Positions 11,970 through 24,500 of a DNA stretch of 64,000 nt are shown piece after piece; position 1 is the stretch's first letter; each line of letters opens with the position of its first letter. The stretch lies in the NCBI GenBank assembly GCA_003508835.1, contig PUFA01000116.1, positions 5,394,001-5,458,000 on the forward strand, read 5' to 3'. This DNA is from Eonycteris spelaea (taxonomy: Eukaryota > Chordata > Mammalia > Chiroptera > Pteropodidae). The notes under the pieces are model-generated. The model ran no database searches and had not been told where the DNA came from. It saw nothing but the letters and a program-made list of their open reading frames with translations. The position numbers and the translations under genes are program-made.

Positions 11970-12185
11970 GTGGGGGTAACAGGCCCAGAATCAGACAGAA
12001 CTGGGTTCAAATCCTGCTTCTGCAACGGAGCGTCTTTGAACAAGTACCTTCAGCTCTCCGTGCCTCGGCCCTTGTCATCTATAAAATGGGGCTAATGATA
12101 CCTTCCTCAAAGGGGTGCTGTGAGAAGTAAATAAAACACTGCATGTGAAGGGCCGGCAGCCTGCGTAGGTGCCGTAGTAAACGGT
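11970..12185 (+). mobile_element. MIR SINE, nearly full length
   Basis: CAGAATCAGACAGAACTGGG, TTCAAATCCTGCTTCTGC, CATCTATAAAATGGGGCTAA and GGGGTGCTGTGAG follow MIR consensus order. This is one of the best preserved MIR copies in the window. Confidence 0.85.
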
Positions 12186-12189
12186 GGCT

Positions 12190-13800
12190 GTGATTATCCC
12201 GCCCCTGCTGGCTGGCGTGAGAGCAGGATCAGAGACCAGATAGGAAAGACCACAGACAGAAGGGAAGGGGAGGACCGAACCAGCCGGATGATCAAAGATG
12301 CGCAGAGTCCACCCGAACGCCATGAAGAGGGCTGTTTCTTCCCTCCCCGCTGCCCACACTGTCTCCTGCACCTGCTGCCTACAAGTGCAGGCCAGCCCGA
12401 CGCAGCCCAGACACAGCCGTCGTGGTCCCGTCCACACAGGCCCTTGCTAGGGCACATGACGCTAGTCCGATAAACTGATTTGCACTGATGCTCTCACAGT
12501 GGTTGCCAGCAGCTTACTGGGTTCCCCGCCTGGCTAAGTAGAGTTTTAACCAGAGTCTTATGGACATACACGACCTTGACCTAGGCTGGTTGGAATCCAT
12601 CCTATCCCAGGTCAGCAGGAAGCCAGGTGGAGGCAGAGCTGGGATTGAGGGAGACAACATTAGCGGGGTCACGCTAAGGTTGGGGCTGCAGGAGCAAACC
12701 AGGGCCAGGCTGTAGGGAACGTGCAGGCTTTCCTTCCCGACGGCACAATGAGAGCAGGAGAGCGTGTTCTCCACCTATGAGAGAAGACAGGTGTCCCTCT
12801 GGGGTACTCCGTCAGCTAAGAGGCCCATGACCCCTGGGAGGCAGAGCAGAGGAAGACGGTCTCAACTTGTGTGGTCAAAGGATGTCTTAGGGCCCCCACT
12901 CAGGGAACACTGGTCGGCAAGCAGAAGGAACAAACTGCTAATGTCCACAACACAGGCGGGCGGCAGGGAGGGAGGGGGTGTCAAGCTAAAGGGGGAAAGC
13001 CACACTCAGGAGACTACATGGAATTTTGGATTGGGCAAAACTTATCTAGCCTGACAGCAAGCCTGAGGTCAGAGTTGGAATCTACTGCAAAGGGACAGGA
13101 GCGTCTTTGGGGAATGAAAGTGTCCCGTAACTTGACCAAGGCGGAGGTTACCAGGGCGTGCGCATTTGTCAGAACCCATGGAACTGTACGTTCGGACTGG
13201 GTGCAACTTATTTGATGCAAGCTATCTTGTAATAATAGTTGCTTTTAAAAGGGAAAAAGTGGGTGTTTGCACCCAAGTGGTTGTTGCACCCAAGTGGCCT
13301 CAGTAAGGAGAACCTCAGTAAGTCACACCATTGTGGGGGCACAAAAAATAACTTTCTTCCCGCCTTCTAAGTTCCTCTGGCCAGGCAAATAATCCAATTA
13401 ACATGAGGAGGATTAACAAGAGAAAATGTCTAAAATGTATGATGGATGCTCATGCAGGGAGCCATAAGAATATGTATGATACCCGAAGATGCATTGGACA
13501 GTGGAGGCTTACCTGCCATTTTGGACAAAGGAGAAGGGGACAGGGCAGGAGGCTGAGATTTTAAAGGGAAAGCAGGCAATTCACAGGTAGACAGGGAAAG
13601 AATATCCCTGTGGCTAACAGATTCCCACAGGCCCATCCCCGTCTGCCACATTTCGTTTATGTTGTGGAGCTAAGGTGATGCTCCCTTCCTGCAAACAGAT
13701 TTTCCTGGTTGAACTCATTCAGGCAGGCAATAACCAGCTGAAAATCAATATCCCAGAAGGCGCATCTGGGGGAGGCAAAACGTCGGCCTCCCTCAGCCTC
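12190..13800. other. Intergenic stretch, mostly unassigned
   Basis: No gene was recognised. The segment about 13120-13250 (TACCAGGGCGTGCGCATTTG and GAACTGTACG) faintly resembles the 3' end of old L1s. The rest shows nothing I can support. Confidence 0.45.
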
Positions 13801-13809
13801 CATCATTCT

Positions 13810-14090
13810 CTCAGCACGTCGACATTTGTTCAGCACCTTACAGATAGCAAAGCACGTTCCTCCCCTCCCCTTTCCATCATCACAGCCACCCTATGAGGTG
13901 GGCATGGCGACTGCCATTTTATAGCTAAGGAAGCAGAGACGGCATGGCTACAAGAGCCGGGCTAAGTCTGCTGACTCCGGACCCCACCATCTCCCCTGGA
14001 AATGGCCTCAGAGATCACCCCGGTTTAAGGAAACTCAGGTCCAGAGAGTGTAAATAACTCGACAAAAGCTGCACTGCTGGTTAAGGTCAG
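13810..14090 (-). mobile_element. Two antisense MIR fragments in tandem
   Basis: The first piece has ACCCTATGAGGTGGGC, then CATTTTATAGCTAAGGAAGC. The second, from about 13990, has AAGGAAACTCAGGTCCAGAG and AATAACTCG. Both correspond to the reverse complement of the MIR core. They appear to be two separate insertions. Confidence 0.6.
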
Positions 14091-14717
14091 CGGCCGGATG
14101 GAAGGCGTGTCTCCTCCCACAGCAAACGGAATGAGGAATTGTCAACTGGGATCATGCCGAATGGAGCTAGAAGGTGTGCTTTCATTCCCCCCTCTGCAAG
14201 GCTTCCAGACCCAGGACAGAGAAGCAATCTTAAACAAAAGCAAAGACTCACTTGGACTCCACCTCTCCTTGGGGGAACACCCCCTACCACACCCCCTTGA
14301 GTCTCCAGGGTCTTGTAACTTTAACAAACTACAGCACCGAGCACACGCATTACCTCACCACAGTCTGGCTGATTTCCTAGCAGCAATTGTCCAGAGCTTG
14401 CTCCATTTCCCCCCTTCTGTTGGCTGTGCACCCTTCGCCCATTCCTCCCCGCTGAAATCACAAAGCTCTGACCCCAGCGAGCCCGCAGGGGCCTCCACCT
14501 CCTCCTCAAAGTTCTTCCATCAGAAGGAGGGGCCCCTGGTGCACAGGGCCAGATCCCACGACCCCACTAGCTCTATATTCTAACAGCTTGTATATATGCA
14601 GAGTAGTGGGAGAAACATGATGGTGTGTACAGAGCAGGTAAAGTCCTGGGAGAATCGCAAGGAACACAGATGAGGGTAAATTTTGTGGACAGGAATTGGA
14701 GAGTGGGAGGAGGGACA

Positions 14718-14780
14718 ATTCCACTTCCTGTTCTGTTTCTTTTCTGTTGATTCCACTTCCTGTTCTGTTTCTTTTCTGTT
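14718..14780. repeat. Tandem duplication with a 32-bp period
   Basis: A unit beginning ATTCCACTTCCTGTTCTGTT and ending TCTTTTCTGTT occurs twice in perfect register (14718-14748 and 14750-14780). Perfect identity suggests recent slippage or duplication. Confidence 0.95.
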
Positions 14781-14858
14781 CGACGTGAATTTTCCAACCA
14801 GTGTACATGGATTACACTTATTTATTTATGCCAGTGAGGATAGTCTGGGTTGGGACAT

Positions 14859-14861
<3 letters not shown>

Positions 14862-14893
<32 letters not shown>
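14862..14893. repeat. (CA)n microsatellite
   Basis: About 16 AC dinucleotides, intergenic. Confidence 0.97.
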
Positions 14894-14896
<3 letters not shown>

Positions 14897-15399
14897 AAGT
14901 ATTACTTTCTGAAAATCAAATAAGCACCTAGAATGCACCACCTCCCTTCCTCCACAATGACCAAAACATGCAACAACTTAAATAATAGAAAAACTATGAA
15001 TGATTCACCCAAATGGGATGGAGCCAGGGAGGGGTGTAGGAAGGAGGGGCCCCACGAGTGGCACCCGCTGCCTGTCCTCAGTGAACGTATCACTACCCTC
15101 CGAGCCACCGTCACCCCTGTTCTGCACCTTCACTGGGGTCCACTCCTGCCTGTCATTTTAGTCACCTGTGTGCTGCTGTATGCCCTAGCCCCCAGCACTC
15201 GTTAGATGAATAGTCTGTTTAGGGCAAGGACTGTCTTACTCTTCTTTGATGCTTTTCAGGTTTCATGCATGGGAATAGAAACTGAATAAGCAGCTATTAA
15301 ACATAATGCAGGGCGGTCTCCAAGACAATGAGAAAACCATGGGTTGACACCAGGAAACAGAGCGAAAGCCAGCTGGCTCTCTTGCTTCTCTGCCACTTG

Positions 15400-15725
15400 C
15401 CCTCAGCTCCCCTTGTCCCTCCCGTCTGCTCTGTAAAGTGCATGGTAGGTTCAAACTCCTTAAGGTGTTTACCAAGACCTTCCCAGCTCTGGCCCACACC
15501 TGCCTTTCTGCCTGGATCCCAAGACAAATCCTGTGCCCCAGCAGTCAAACTGGTCCATTCGCCACTCCCAGAACGCACCTTGAGGCTCCCAGCCTTCAGG
15601 CCCTTGCTCATGCCTTTCCCAATCTCTGCCACTGAAAACCCAACTCAAAACGCCTACTTCCTGAAGACTCACCTGAAGTGCCTCACTGCCGGGTTTTGCT
15701 CGCTCTTCCAACCTTCTAGGTGCTT
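15400..15725 (+). mobile_element. LINE2 fragment
   Basis: Blocks such as CTCATGCCTTTCCCAATCTC, AAAACCCAACTCAAAACG and CTGAAGACTCACCTGAAGTG follow the order of the L2 3' region. The copy is diverged and non-coding. Confidence 0.5.
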
Positions 15726-15944
15726 CTAGGAGGGTTGTACCCTTCCTTGCCTTATGGTCATCTAAGCCTCCCCTACGAGAACATAAGCCCCTGCCTTCCC
15801 CGGCGTCTGCTACCGTAAGGGAGTAAAGGGTGTATAGTTCCAGACCTAGGTAGAATTAGACTAAAAGCTGATCAGAACTGGGTTGGTAAGGTTAGAACGA
15901 GGACTGGGTTAGTCAATTCCTAGCCCCACCCACTAGGCGGCGCC

Positions 15945-16260
15945 CGCGGTCTCATTTCAGTCGAGACGCCCCCGGTTTTTGAAGTTTATTACCTGTCTAA
16001 CAAGTTTCCTTCCTGCCCACTGTCCCTTTAAGAAGGTGATCCAGGTGAGGCCGGGACTCCGCCCCCGGCGCCGCCCCGCCCCCCGCCCCCGCCGGGCCAT
16101 CGCGGCTAGCCCAGTCCCCGAGACCTGGCCCAGCCGTCAGGGCCGCGGTCCCAGGTCCCGGCCCAGCGCCATGAAGCGGCGCTGGCCCCTGGGGCTCGGG
16201 CTGCTGCTGCTGCTCTGCGCCCCGCTGCCCCCGGGGGCGCGCGCCAAAGAAGGTACAGAC
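15945..16260 (+). promoter_or_regulatory. EPHA1: EPHA1 GC-rich promoter and 5' UTR
   Basis: The sequence becomes CpG- and GC-box-rich just before the EPHA1 start codon (CCCCGCCCC-type motifs at about 16070-16095), and no TATA box is evident. It probably contains the transcription start and 5' UTR. The exact start site cannot be read from sequence. Confidence 0.6.
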
Positions 16261-18486
16261 TCCCGCCCCCGACCCATTCCCTCCCTTGGCCCGGCTGGCA
16301 CACCTCTCCGGGAGCCGGCATTCCTGAGCAGGCCTCTCTCCTCGCGCCGGTATCCAGCGCTCTGGTTTTGTTCAGCCGCCAGGCCCTGGGACTGGCCAGG
16401 CCAATCTTTGGTCTTTGACCCCAAACAGCTGCTTTCCCGGGCCAGTCACCCCCACCCCTGCTGGGCAGCAGTTTGCGCCTGGGGGTGGGGTGCGAGGGTG
16501 CAGCGTCCAAATCTCACCCCAGCAGCCGTGGGGCCCCTCTTGCCCAGGCAGCCCTAGCTTCTTGCGCCCATCCCAGAGATCTAGCCCCCCTTAGTCGGAG
16601 GTGGGGTGTCGCCTCACGCCAACCTCCCCTGGCTACGGAGGGACTCTGTGCAGCGGTTCCCTGATGTAAAGGTCAAGCCTTACATGTGAAGGCTTGCCCA
16701 CCCTCTGCGGCCCCCACTCCAGGCAGTGCAGGCCCTTTGCCCATGGATGGGGACCTCCCCACCTAGGAACCCCCACCAAGGTCCCCTGTCCGCACCCTAC
16801 CCTCTCGTGACCCCCAGAGGCTGAGCAACTGGCTCGCCCCGTGCACCCCTCCATTGTGCAGCTGACGGGCCCCTGCGGAGTGAGGGTGCAAGCCTTCTGT
16901 GTGGCAGCCCTTCCTGACGCTTCCTGCATTGACTTTTCGTCAAAGAGCTGGCCCTCCAACCCTGGTGCCACTCTGCCACCTCCCCTTCACAGCTCCAGAG
17001 GGAGACAGGTTAATCCCTGGGGCCAGCTCCTCCTTCCTGGGCCTCAGGAAATCACAGCTGTTAGGAACAGGATGTGGAAGCCTGAGGGGCTGGGGGTCCA
17101 GAATGAGGAATGTGAGTTGCACGTGTGGGACCTCCTCCCCCGGAGGTGACAGGCCCCTTTCCTCCGCACCTTCAGTCACTCTGATGGACACAAGCACCGC
17201 ACAGGGAGAGCTGGGCTGGCTGCTGGATCCGGAGGATGGGGTAAGTGTTGGGGCGGGGGAGGGGGGTGAGGGGGGGGCTGGCACCTAGGGTGGCTCAAGG
17301 CTGAAGGCTAGTGGGAAATAGGGCGGAGAGGTGGGTGGAGGAACGGAGAAAAGAGCAGGAAAAACTGGAAGTGTCTCCTCTCGGAGGGGGAGGGGAGCTG
17401 AGTCAGACGGAGCCTCCTGAATGGGACGTGGTGGGGTCAGCCTGCATCCCATGGGGAATGCTTCAATACCTGGTACCTCCCCTCCCTGCCCCAGGGAGGC
17501 AGGGCTGAGGACCAGCGGGAGATGAGCCCACATTATCTGGGAGAGCACGGACCATCCTGGGGGTGGTTGGGGCTGAGGCGAAAACAGGAAAGTGTTCTCA
17601 GTCTGAGGCTCATCCTTCCCGAAGGAGCTGCACAGATAGGTTCCAGGGGTCAGGGAACCCCAGAAAAGTGCGTTCAGGTTGTGTATATGTATTTTTTTTT
17701 TTTCTGGAAAGGAGAGCCAGAGTTTTCATCAAATTCTTCAAAGTGTCTATGACTCCCCCACGATTAAAAGCTGCCTGCATAGTGGTCCCTGAGCGCATGG
17801 TCCCTCCCCATCCTCCCCAGTGCATCCCAGCTGTCTGAGTCTACTCCGAGTCCCTTCTCTCCTTGGATATTCCTAACCCAGTGAGCAGAGAGAGGTAGGA
17901 TCTTGTGAGTCACAGGAGACCCTTCTGCTGCTTGGCAGAGCTGGCCAGGAACCAGGGCGGGCAGATCCAGTGGCCTCAGTCTCCGGGAGTCCGGCCTCGG
18001 GCCTTTCCTCCCTCTCGTCTTAGAGCCTGTTCTCTGAGTGTCCCCCTTTCCCTTTCTTGCTCCGGTAGGAATGAGGCCTCTATTTCTGAGATTGGAATGA
18101 CTGGCTTTCCCTCTGGGTCCTAGGGTCCTGGCTCCACTCTCAGCTCTCCCACAGAGTAGCCTATAATTAGAATTAATAGACTAAACCATAATGTATCCTA
18201 CAGGAGGGGCTGCTTGGAAAATCCTGGATTAGGCCAGCCCTAATAGGCACCTCATCTCATAAACCAGCTAATCACTCCACAGTGAGGGCTGCAGGTCCAT
18301 CTGCTGGCTCCCACGGGCCTTCCCTGTGCCCCTTCACCTCTGCCCAAATAACGCTCCCCCAACTGGGCCGGAGTAGAAGCCAGGCACCTTTTGCAGCTCA
18401 GACTAAACAGCACTAGACAGGGCAAGAAGACAGCAGCAATCACACACTCCCACTGTCTACCTTTCCCCTTCTCCTCCTCATTTTTC

Positions 18487-18541
<55 letters not shown>

Positions 18542-21500
18542 CCAGGCTCCCCAGAATGTACCCACAGAGCAGCCAGCGGCACCTAAGTGATAAGTGAAAT
18601 GATCCCGGTTGCTGATCCTGGGCAGCTGGTTCTCCCCATTGGTCATCACTGGAACTGAGAGAGGCGAGCTGCAGCTGGGAACATCTGCTTCAGACTCCAG
18701 CTGCAGCCCTGGTAGTCTAGCTCATGAGCTGCACATTCACCACCCACCACCCACCCACCTGCCCTCTGCCACATGCCTTCCACTGGGCTTCCCCATCACA
18801 GCTTCCTCTTGAGAACAGGCTCTCCGTGCCCTCTTTCACGCCAGCCTCAGTGCCTCCACACCCCTTGCCCAGTCTGTGAACTCCCTAACATAATGCAGAA
18901 ATATGCCCCTGCCCCACCCTACCCCCAATTCATAGTTCATGGTGCTTTTTCTTGCCTTTCCCCAGAGCTGGGAGCAGCCCTGAACACCCAGCATGATAGC
19001 CCACTCAAAGTGAACTTTCTAAGGGCTCACAGTCCCTTCTCTATAAAATCAGGGTTGCAACCAAAATATCCATGGAACATTTTATAGATTTGGGAGCCTC
19101 TTTTTAAGTTTGTCTGGCAGAGAAAATACTTAAGAATAGATGATATTTTATTAAAAAAAAAGAAAAGAAAGAAAAAGAAAATAGGAAACTTGTCCTCCCA
19201 GACGCCAGACCATACTACACATCAACTATAATTGAAATGTGTGGCATTACATAAGAATGCCTAGGTCAATGGAACAGAATAGAAAGTTTAGAAACAAACC
19301 CAAATATATGAGATTTTAGTATGTGATAGCATTGGAATTGTAATCAATGTGGAAAGTATAGGCTAGTCAAATTGACAGCTGAATGTGCATCATTTTAAAA
19401 ATAAGAAAAAGAAGGTAAAGTTACATCGCCACATCATATACAAAAAAAGTAAATTCTAGGGATATTAAAATTGAAACCTAAAAACCAAATCTACGAAAAT
19501 ATTAGGAAAAAATATAGAAAGTCTTTATGAGTTTGGGATGGAACAGCTTCCCAAACAAAACACACAACCCAAAAATCATAAAGGGAGAGACTATAGATGT
19601 GATTCTATAAAATTTTTAAATAGGTGTCAACATCAAAGATATGAATAGTAAAGTAGCATGCAAGAGAGAAAATATTTGAAAATACATTTCAAGTAAGTGA
19701 TTAATGTCCTAAATATAAAAACAACTCATCCAAATGAGCAATCAAAAGATAACAATAAGTTACAAACAGATAATTGCATAAAAATTCAAATAGCCAGTGA
19801 GTGAAATAGAAACATAGAACCTCCTCTTAAAAAGTGAAAGTTAAAATGGCAAGACCATTTTGTCTATAAGAATGGCCAAAAGTAAGAAAATCATTAATAT
19901 CCAGTGTTGATGAGGTTTTGAGAAAATTAGCCCTCAGGCACTGTTGGCAGATGTGTGAATTGATAAGGCTTTTTGCAGGAATTTGGCAATATCTTATAAA
20001 GTGTATATATGTTTACCCTTTGATACAGCTATTCTGCAGGAATCATAGAAATCTGTACATTTACTTAAAAAAAAAACTGGAAGCTATCTAAATGCCCAAT
20101 GATAGATGAATGTTTAAATAAATTATGGTACACGCATACAATGAACTATTTTATGGATTGCTAAAGAGAATTAAGTAGATCTGTATACACTTGTGTGGAC
20201 ATCTTTCAAAGACTTCTTGTTAAAAACAAAGTAACTTACAGAATAACCCTTGTATGATTTTTTTTTAAGTGTAGTTAAACACACAGAAAAACATTAAAAA
20301 GTTTCTTTAGGGGCACTGAAAATGATCTGGAAAGTTTTACTCTAAATTGTTAAGAGTGGCTCTCTCTGGGTGGATGGATGGGAGTACTTTCACTTTTTAA
20401 TAATATGTAAGTTTTTGCACTTTGGTTTTTCATAATGAGCACATAGAAGCATAATAACGATTCAGAGCATCCACTCTGGAGCCTGGTGCCTGGGTGCTTT
20501 TCCCAGCCCTGTCTCATAATAGCTGAACACCTTAGACAAGCCATTTAACCTCACTGTGACTCAGGTTCCTCATGGAAAGTGCTTAGCTACTGCGACCGGC
20601 CTGTGGTCAGCACTCTTTACTTAATGTTATCAACTAAGGTTGAAAATTCTTTAAATGTAAAAGCAATTCGGGGGCGGAGGGGGGGTGATGTACTGAATGT
20701 CTCCGAGTCCAGCCAACTCTGGGAGGCACATTGGGAGGTTGATAGTCCCTTATTCAGAAAAGTTCTCTGCTGCTTCTTGCCCTCCAAAAGCGTAGGAGCC
20801 TCAATATTAAGCGTAGTCCCCTTATCGCTGAACAAATAGGCAGAAAGATTTCATTAATGAGCTTTTGCTGCAAAAGTCTGCCCCCCGGGTACTTAACAGC
20901 TCTGCTGATGAAATAGGTACAAGTTGGTACTCATACTCTTGCTTTGGGAGTGGGGTAATTGAAGGGACCAGGGCTGGCTACGGGCTACGGTTGAAAGGGG
21001 TGTCATCCTGCCCATCCTATATCCAGACAGACCCCTGACCATCATCCTTAACCTACTGTCCTGGGGCCGAGGGATGGGGAGAGGACAGGATGGGAGGAGG
21101 AACGTGACCCCGAGGGCTCTGACACCGGCTTTCTCGCCATCGGCTCTAGAAAATGAGGGTTTGGGGAGCAGGTGCTGACTTGGAGCCTAACTCTGACTTT
21201 CCTCTGCAGTGGAGTGGGTCACAGCAGATCCTGAACGGGACGCCCTCTACATGTACCAGGACTGCCCAGGGCAAGAAGGAGGAGACACTGACCACTGGCT
21301 CCGCTCCAACTGGATCTACCGGGGGGAGGAGGCCTCGCGGGTCCACGTGAGCTGCAGTTCACCCTGCGGGACTGTAAGAGTTTCCCCAAGGGGCCGGGCC
21401 TCTCGGCTGCAAGGAGACCTTCAACCTTCTGTACATGGAGAGCGATCAGGACGTGGGTGTCCAGCTCCGACGGCCCATGTTCCAGAAGGTACTTCTGCCC

Positions 21501-24500
21501 CCCCCCCGCGCCATTTCGGTCCTGACACTGACCCCTGCCTCACTTCTGTCCGTGTCCCTGCTCAGCTAAGACAAAGCAAAGATGGCAGAAACAGGAAGCG
21601 AGTCTTAAGTGTTGATGCCGAAAAGGAGGCAGAACTAGAAATCGGAAGAGCTGGATCTGAGTGCCTATTCCGCTGTGTCCCGACACTGAGCATGTCACTT
21701 CACCTCTCTGAGCTTTGAGAAGGGGGCCAGTCCGGTCTGCTCCAGAGGCTTTTGCGGGGCGTCCACTGAGATAACGGCAGAGGCAGGGAAGAGGTGTCTC
21801 AACTTTTCCTGTCAGTTTCCATGACGTCCTTGCGTGACACGTGCCCATGAGTGTCGCTAGAGCTGGTCAGGGAGACAGTCCTCTGCAGGGTCTCTAAGGC
21901 CATCCCTTCTTTCCTACTCGAAGAAACATACCGGAATGAAGAAGAGTGAGGAGCCTGTGGTCCCAGGCTGTGCGCGCATTTTTTTTTGTTTTTCCCAAAG
22001 AGGAGATGCTGCCAAGTTCATTATTCGTGATAAATTAACCACGATGCATTGAATAACCGATCGGCCCATGGCTGAGGCGGGCAGCCCCTTCACGGCAGCA
22101 GCCTCGGTCTCCTCATCTGTGAGCCGCGCACGGCTGTGCCCCCACCTCGCAGGGTTATGGCTCGGGCTCACAGCACGACGCCCGTAAAACGCTTAGCTGA
22201 GAGGCTCACCCGAGGCAGCCCTAGGGTTACGGCTGTGTAAACCGTGACGTACGAAGCCAGCGGTCGGTCGGTCGGTCGCTTCTGTTAAGTGGTCCCATCC
22301 CCCCCCTTCCCCCGCCTGCTTCCCAGGTGACCACGGTGGCTGCGGACCAGAGCTTCACCAGTCGCGACCTCAAGTCCGGCACGGTGAAGATGAACGTGGA
22401 GCGCTGCTCCTTGGGCCGCCTGACCCGCCGCGGCCTCTACCTGGCCTTCCACAACCCGGGGGCCTGCGTGGCCCTGGTGTCCGTGCGAGTGTTCTACCAG
22501 CGCTGCCCCGAGGCGGTGCACGGCCTGGCCCGGTTCCCCGACACTCTCCCCGGGCCGGCGGCTTGGTGGAAGTGGCCGGCGCCTGCTTGCCCCACGCCCA
22601 GGCCAGCCCCGGGCCCCTGGGTGCGCCTCGCATGCACTGCAGCCCCGAGGGCGAGTGGTTGGTGCCGGTGGGGCGGTGCCACTGCCAGCCCGGCTACGAG
22701 GAAGGTGGCGAGGGGTGCCTGGGTAAGGAGACTCGAGGAGGTGGTGACAACCTGCGGGGACCCCTCCGAGCGGGGGACCGTGTTGGGGTGCGAAGGGAGG
22801 AAAGGAAGCCAAGGTTCCGTCTCAGAGGTTATTAAACTGAATGTCTGCGGGTCCCAGGGGGACACGCGTGGGGGCGTTTCCAGTACAAGGGACGGTGGGG
22901 GAGCGGGGTTCTGATTCTCTGCCTGCAAAGACACCGGACAACCGTGTTTCCACGGCGTGTTCTCTCTCCAGCCTGCCCTAGCGGCTCCTACTGGGCGGAC
23001 GTGAACCCTCCTCATTGTCTCAAGTGCCCCCAGCACAGCACCGCCGAATCTGAGGGGGCCACCATCTGTACCTGTGAGAGTGAGCATTACCGAGCCCCTG
23101 GGGAGGGCGCCCAGGCAGCGTGCACACGTGAGTCCAGGGCGGGGCCTGGCCATCTGTGGGGGGATGCCGGACCTTTGCCAAGCCCATGGGAGGGTCGAAA
23201 TTTCCCAGAGCTTATCATTTGTTGGGGACTGACTGTCCGGGTGCCAGACCCTGAAAGTCCCTCCCCTCCCCCTTGTGCCACCCCACCCCCAAGCCTGCGG
23301 GGCCTCGGTTCAGCTACTTTTCCTCAGTAGGAATGAAATCTCCCAGGGAGGCCTACAGAGGACTTCAAGAATGGGGGTGGCGGGAGGAGGCGAGGGCCGG
23401 CAGCTTAGGCTCTTACTGATGGCCCCTTTTCTCCCATAGGTCCCCCTCTGTCCCTCGAAACCTGAGCTTCTCTGTTTATGGAACTCAGCTCTCCCTGCGC
23501 TGGGCACCCCCAGCAGATAGGGGGGCGCCAGGATGTGAGATACAGCGTGGAGTGTTCTCAGTGTCAGGGAGCAGCGCTAGACAGTGGGCCTTGCCAGCCC
23601 TGTGGGGGGAGCGTGCGCTTCTCCCCAGGGGCCAGCGGGCTCACCACACCTACTGTGCGCGTCGAGGGCCTTGAACCCTACGCTAATTACACCTTTACCA
23701 TCGGAGCCCAAAATGGAGTGTCAGGGCTGGGCAGCACCAAGCATGCCAGCGCCTCGCTCAGCATCAGCATGGGGCATGCAGGTGAGGAGTCTGGGGAGGG
23801 ACCAGAGGAAACCAGAGGGCTGAGGACCCCAGGGACTAAGCGATGGACAGGAAGCAATGGAAAAGCTACTCAAGTCATTTCTTCTTTCCTCCCCAATCCT
23901 CCGGAACCCTGTGGACTCACAGAGTCACTGTCAGGCCTGTCCCTGAGGCTGGTGAGGAAGGAGCCCCGGCAGCTGGAGCTGAGCTGGGCGGGGGGCTGGC
24001 CCCGCAGCCCCGGCGGGAACCTGAGCTATGAGCTGCACGTGCTGAACCAGGTGAGGACGCGGCTGGGAGACAGTCTCCGAGTCTGGGCCTGACACACCCC
24101 AACATCCTAACCTGGGGTGCAGGACGAGAGGAAACTGCCCAAAGTGAACTGCGTGGCTTTCTTGGGACAAGAGCCTACGCGGAGCCTTGCCTTAGCTGGT
24201 CCCCAACCCCCCCGCCCCCCCGCCCCCCCCGTGCCCCCTTCCCCCCCCCCCCCCCCCCCCCGTGCCCCCTGAGACCGCCCACCACCTCTGCCAGGTTGGG
24301 CTCAGCACCGCCCACTCAACACGAGGCCCCGCCCACAGGACGAAGAACGGCACCAGATGGTCCTAGAACCCAGGGTCCTGCTGACCGAACTGCAGCCAGA
24401 CACCACGTACATCGTGCGGGTCCGAACGCTGACCCCGCTGGGCCCTGGCCCCTTCTCCCCCGACCACGAGTTTCGGACCAGCCCACCAGGTGGGTGGCTC

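Larger units (their letters stand above)
17241..21209 (+). other. EPHA1: EPHA1 intron 2, repeat-bearing
   Basis: This intron of about 4 kb separates the exon ending in DPEDG from the exon starting WSGSQQ. It contains the CA microsatellite at 18491-18539, an L1 relic and a MIR (listed separately). I see no additional exon. Confidence 0.85.

Noticed and set aside
15979..16557. 192-aa frame reading through EPHA1 exon 1 into intron 1
   Set aside because: The signal-peptide part is real, but the frame ignores the clear donor at 16253 (AAGAAG|GTACAG); the continuation is intronic GC-rich sequence.
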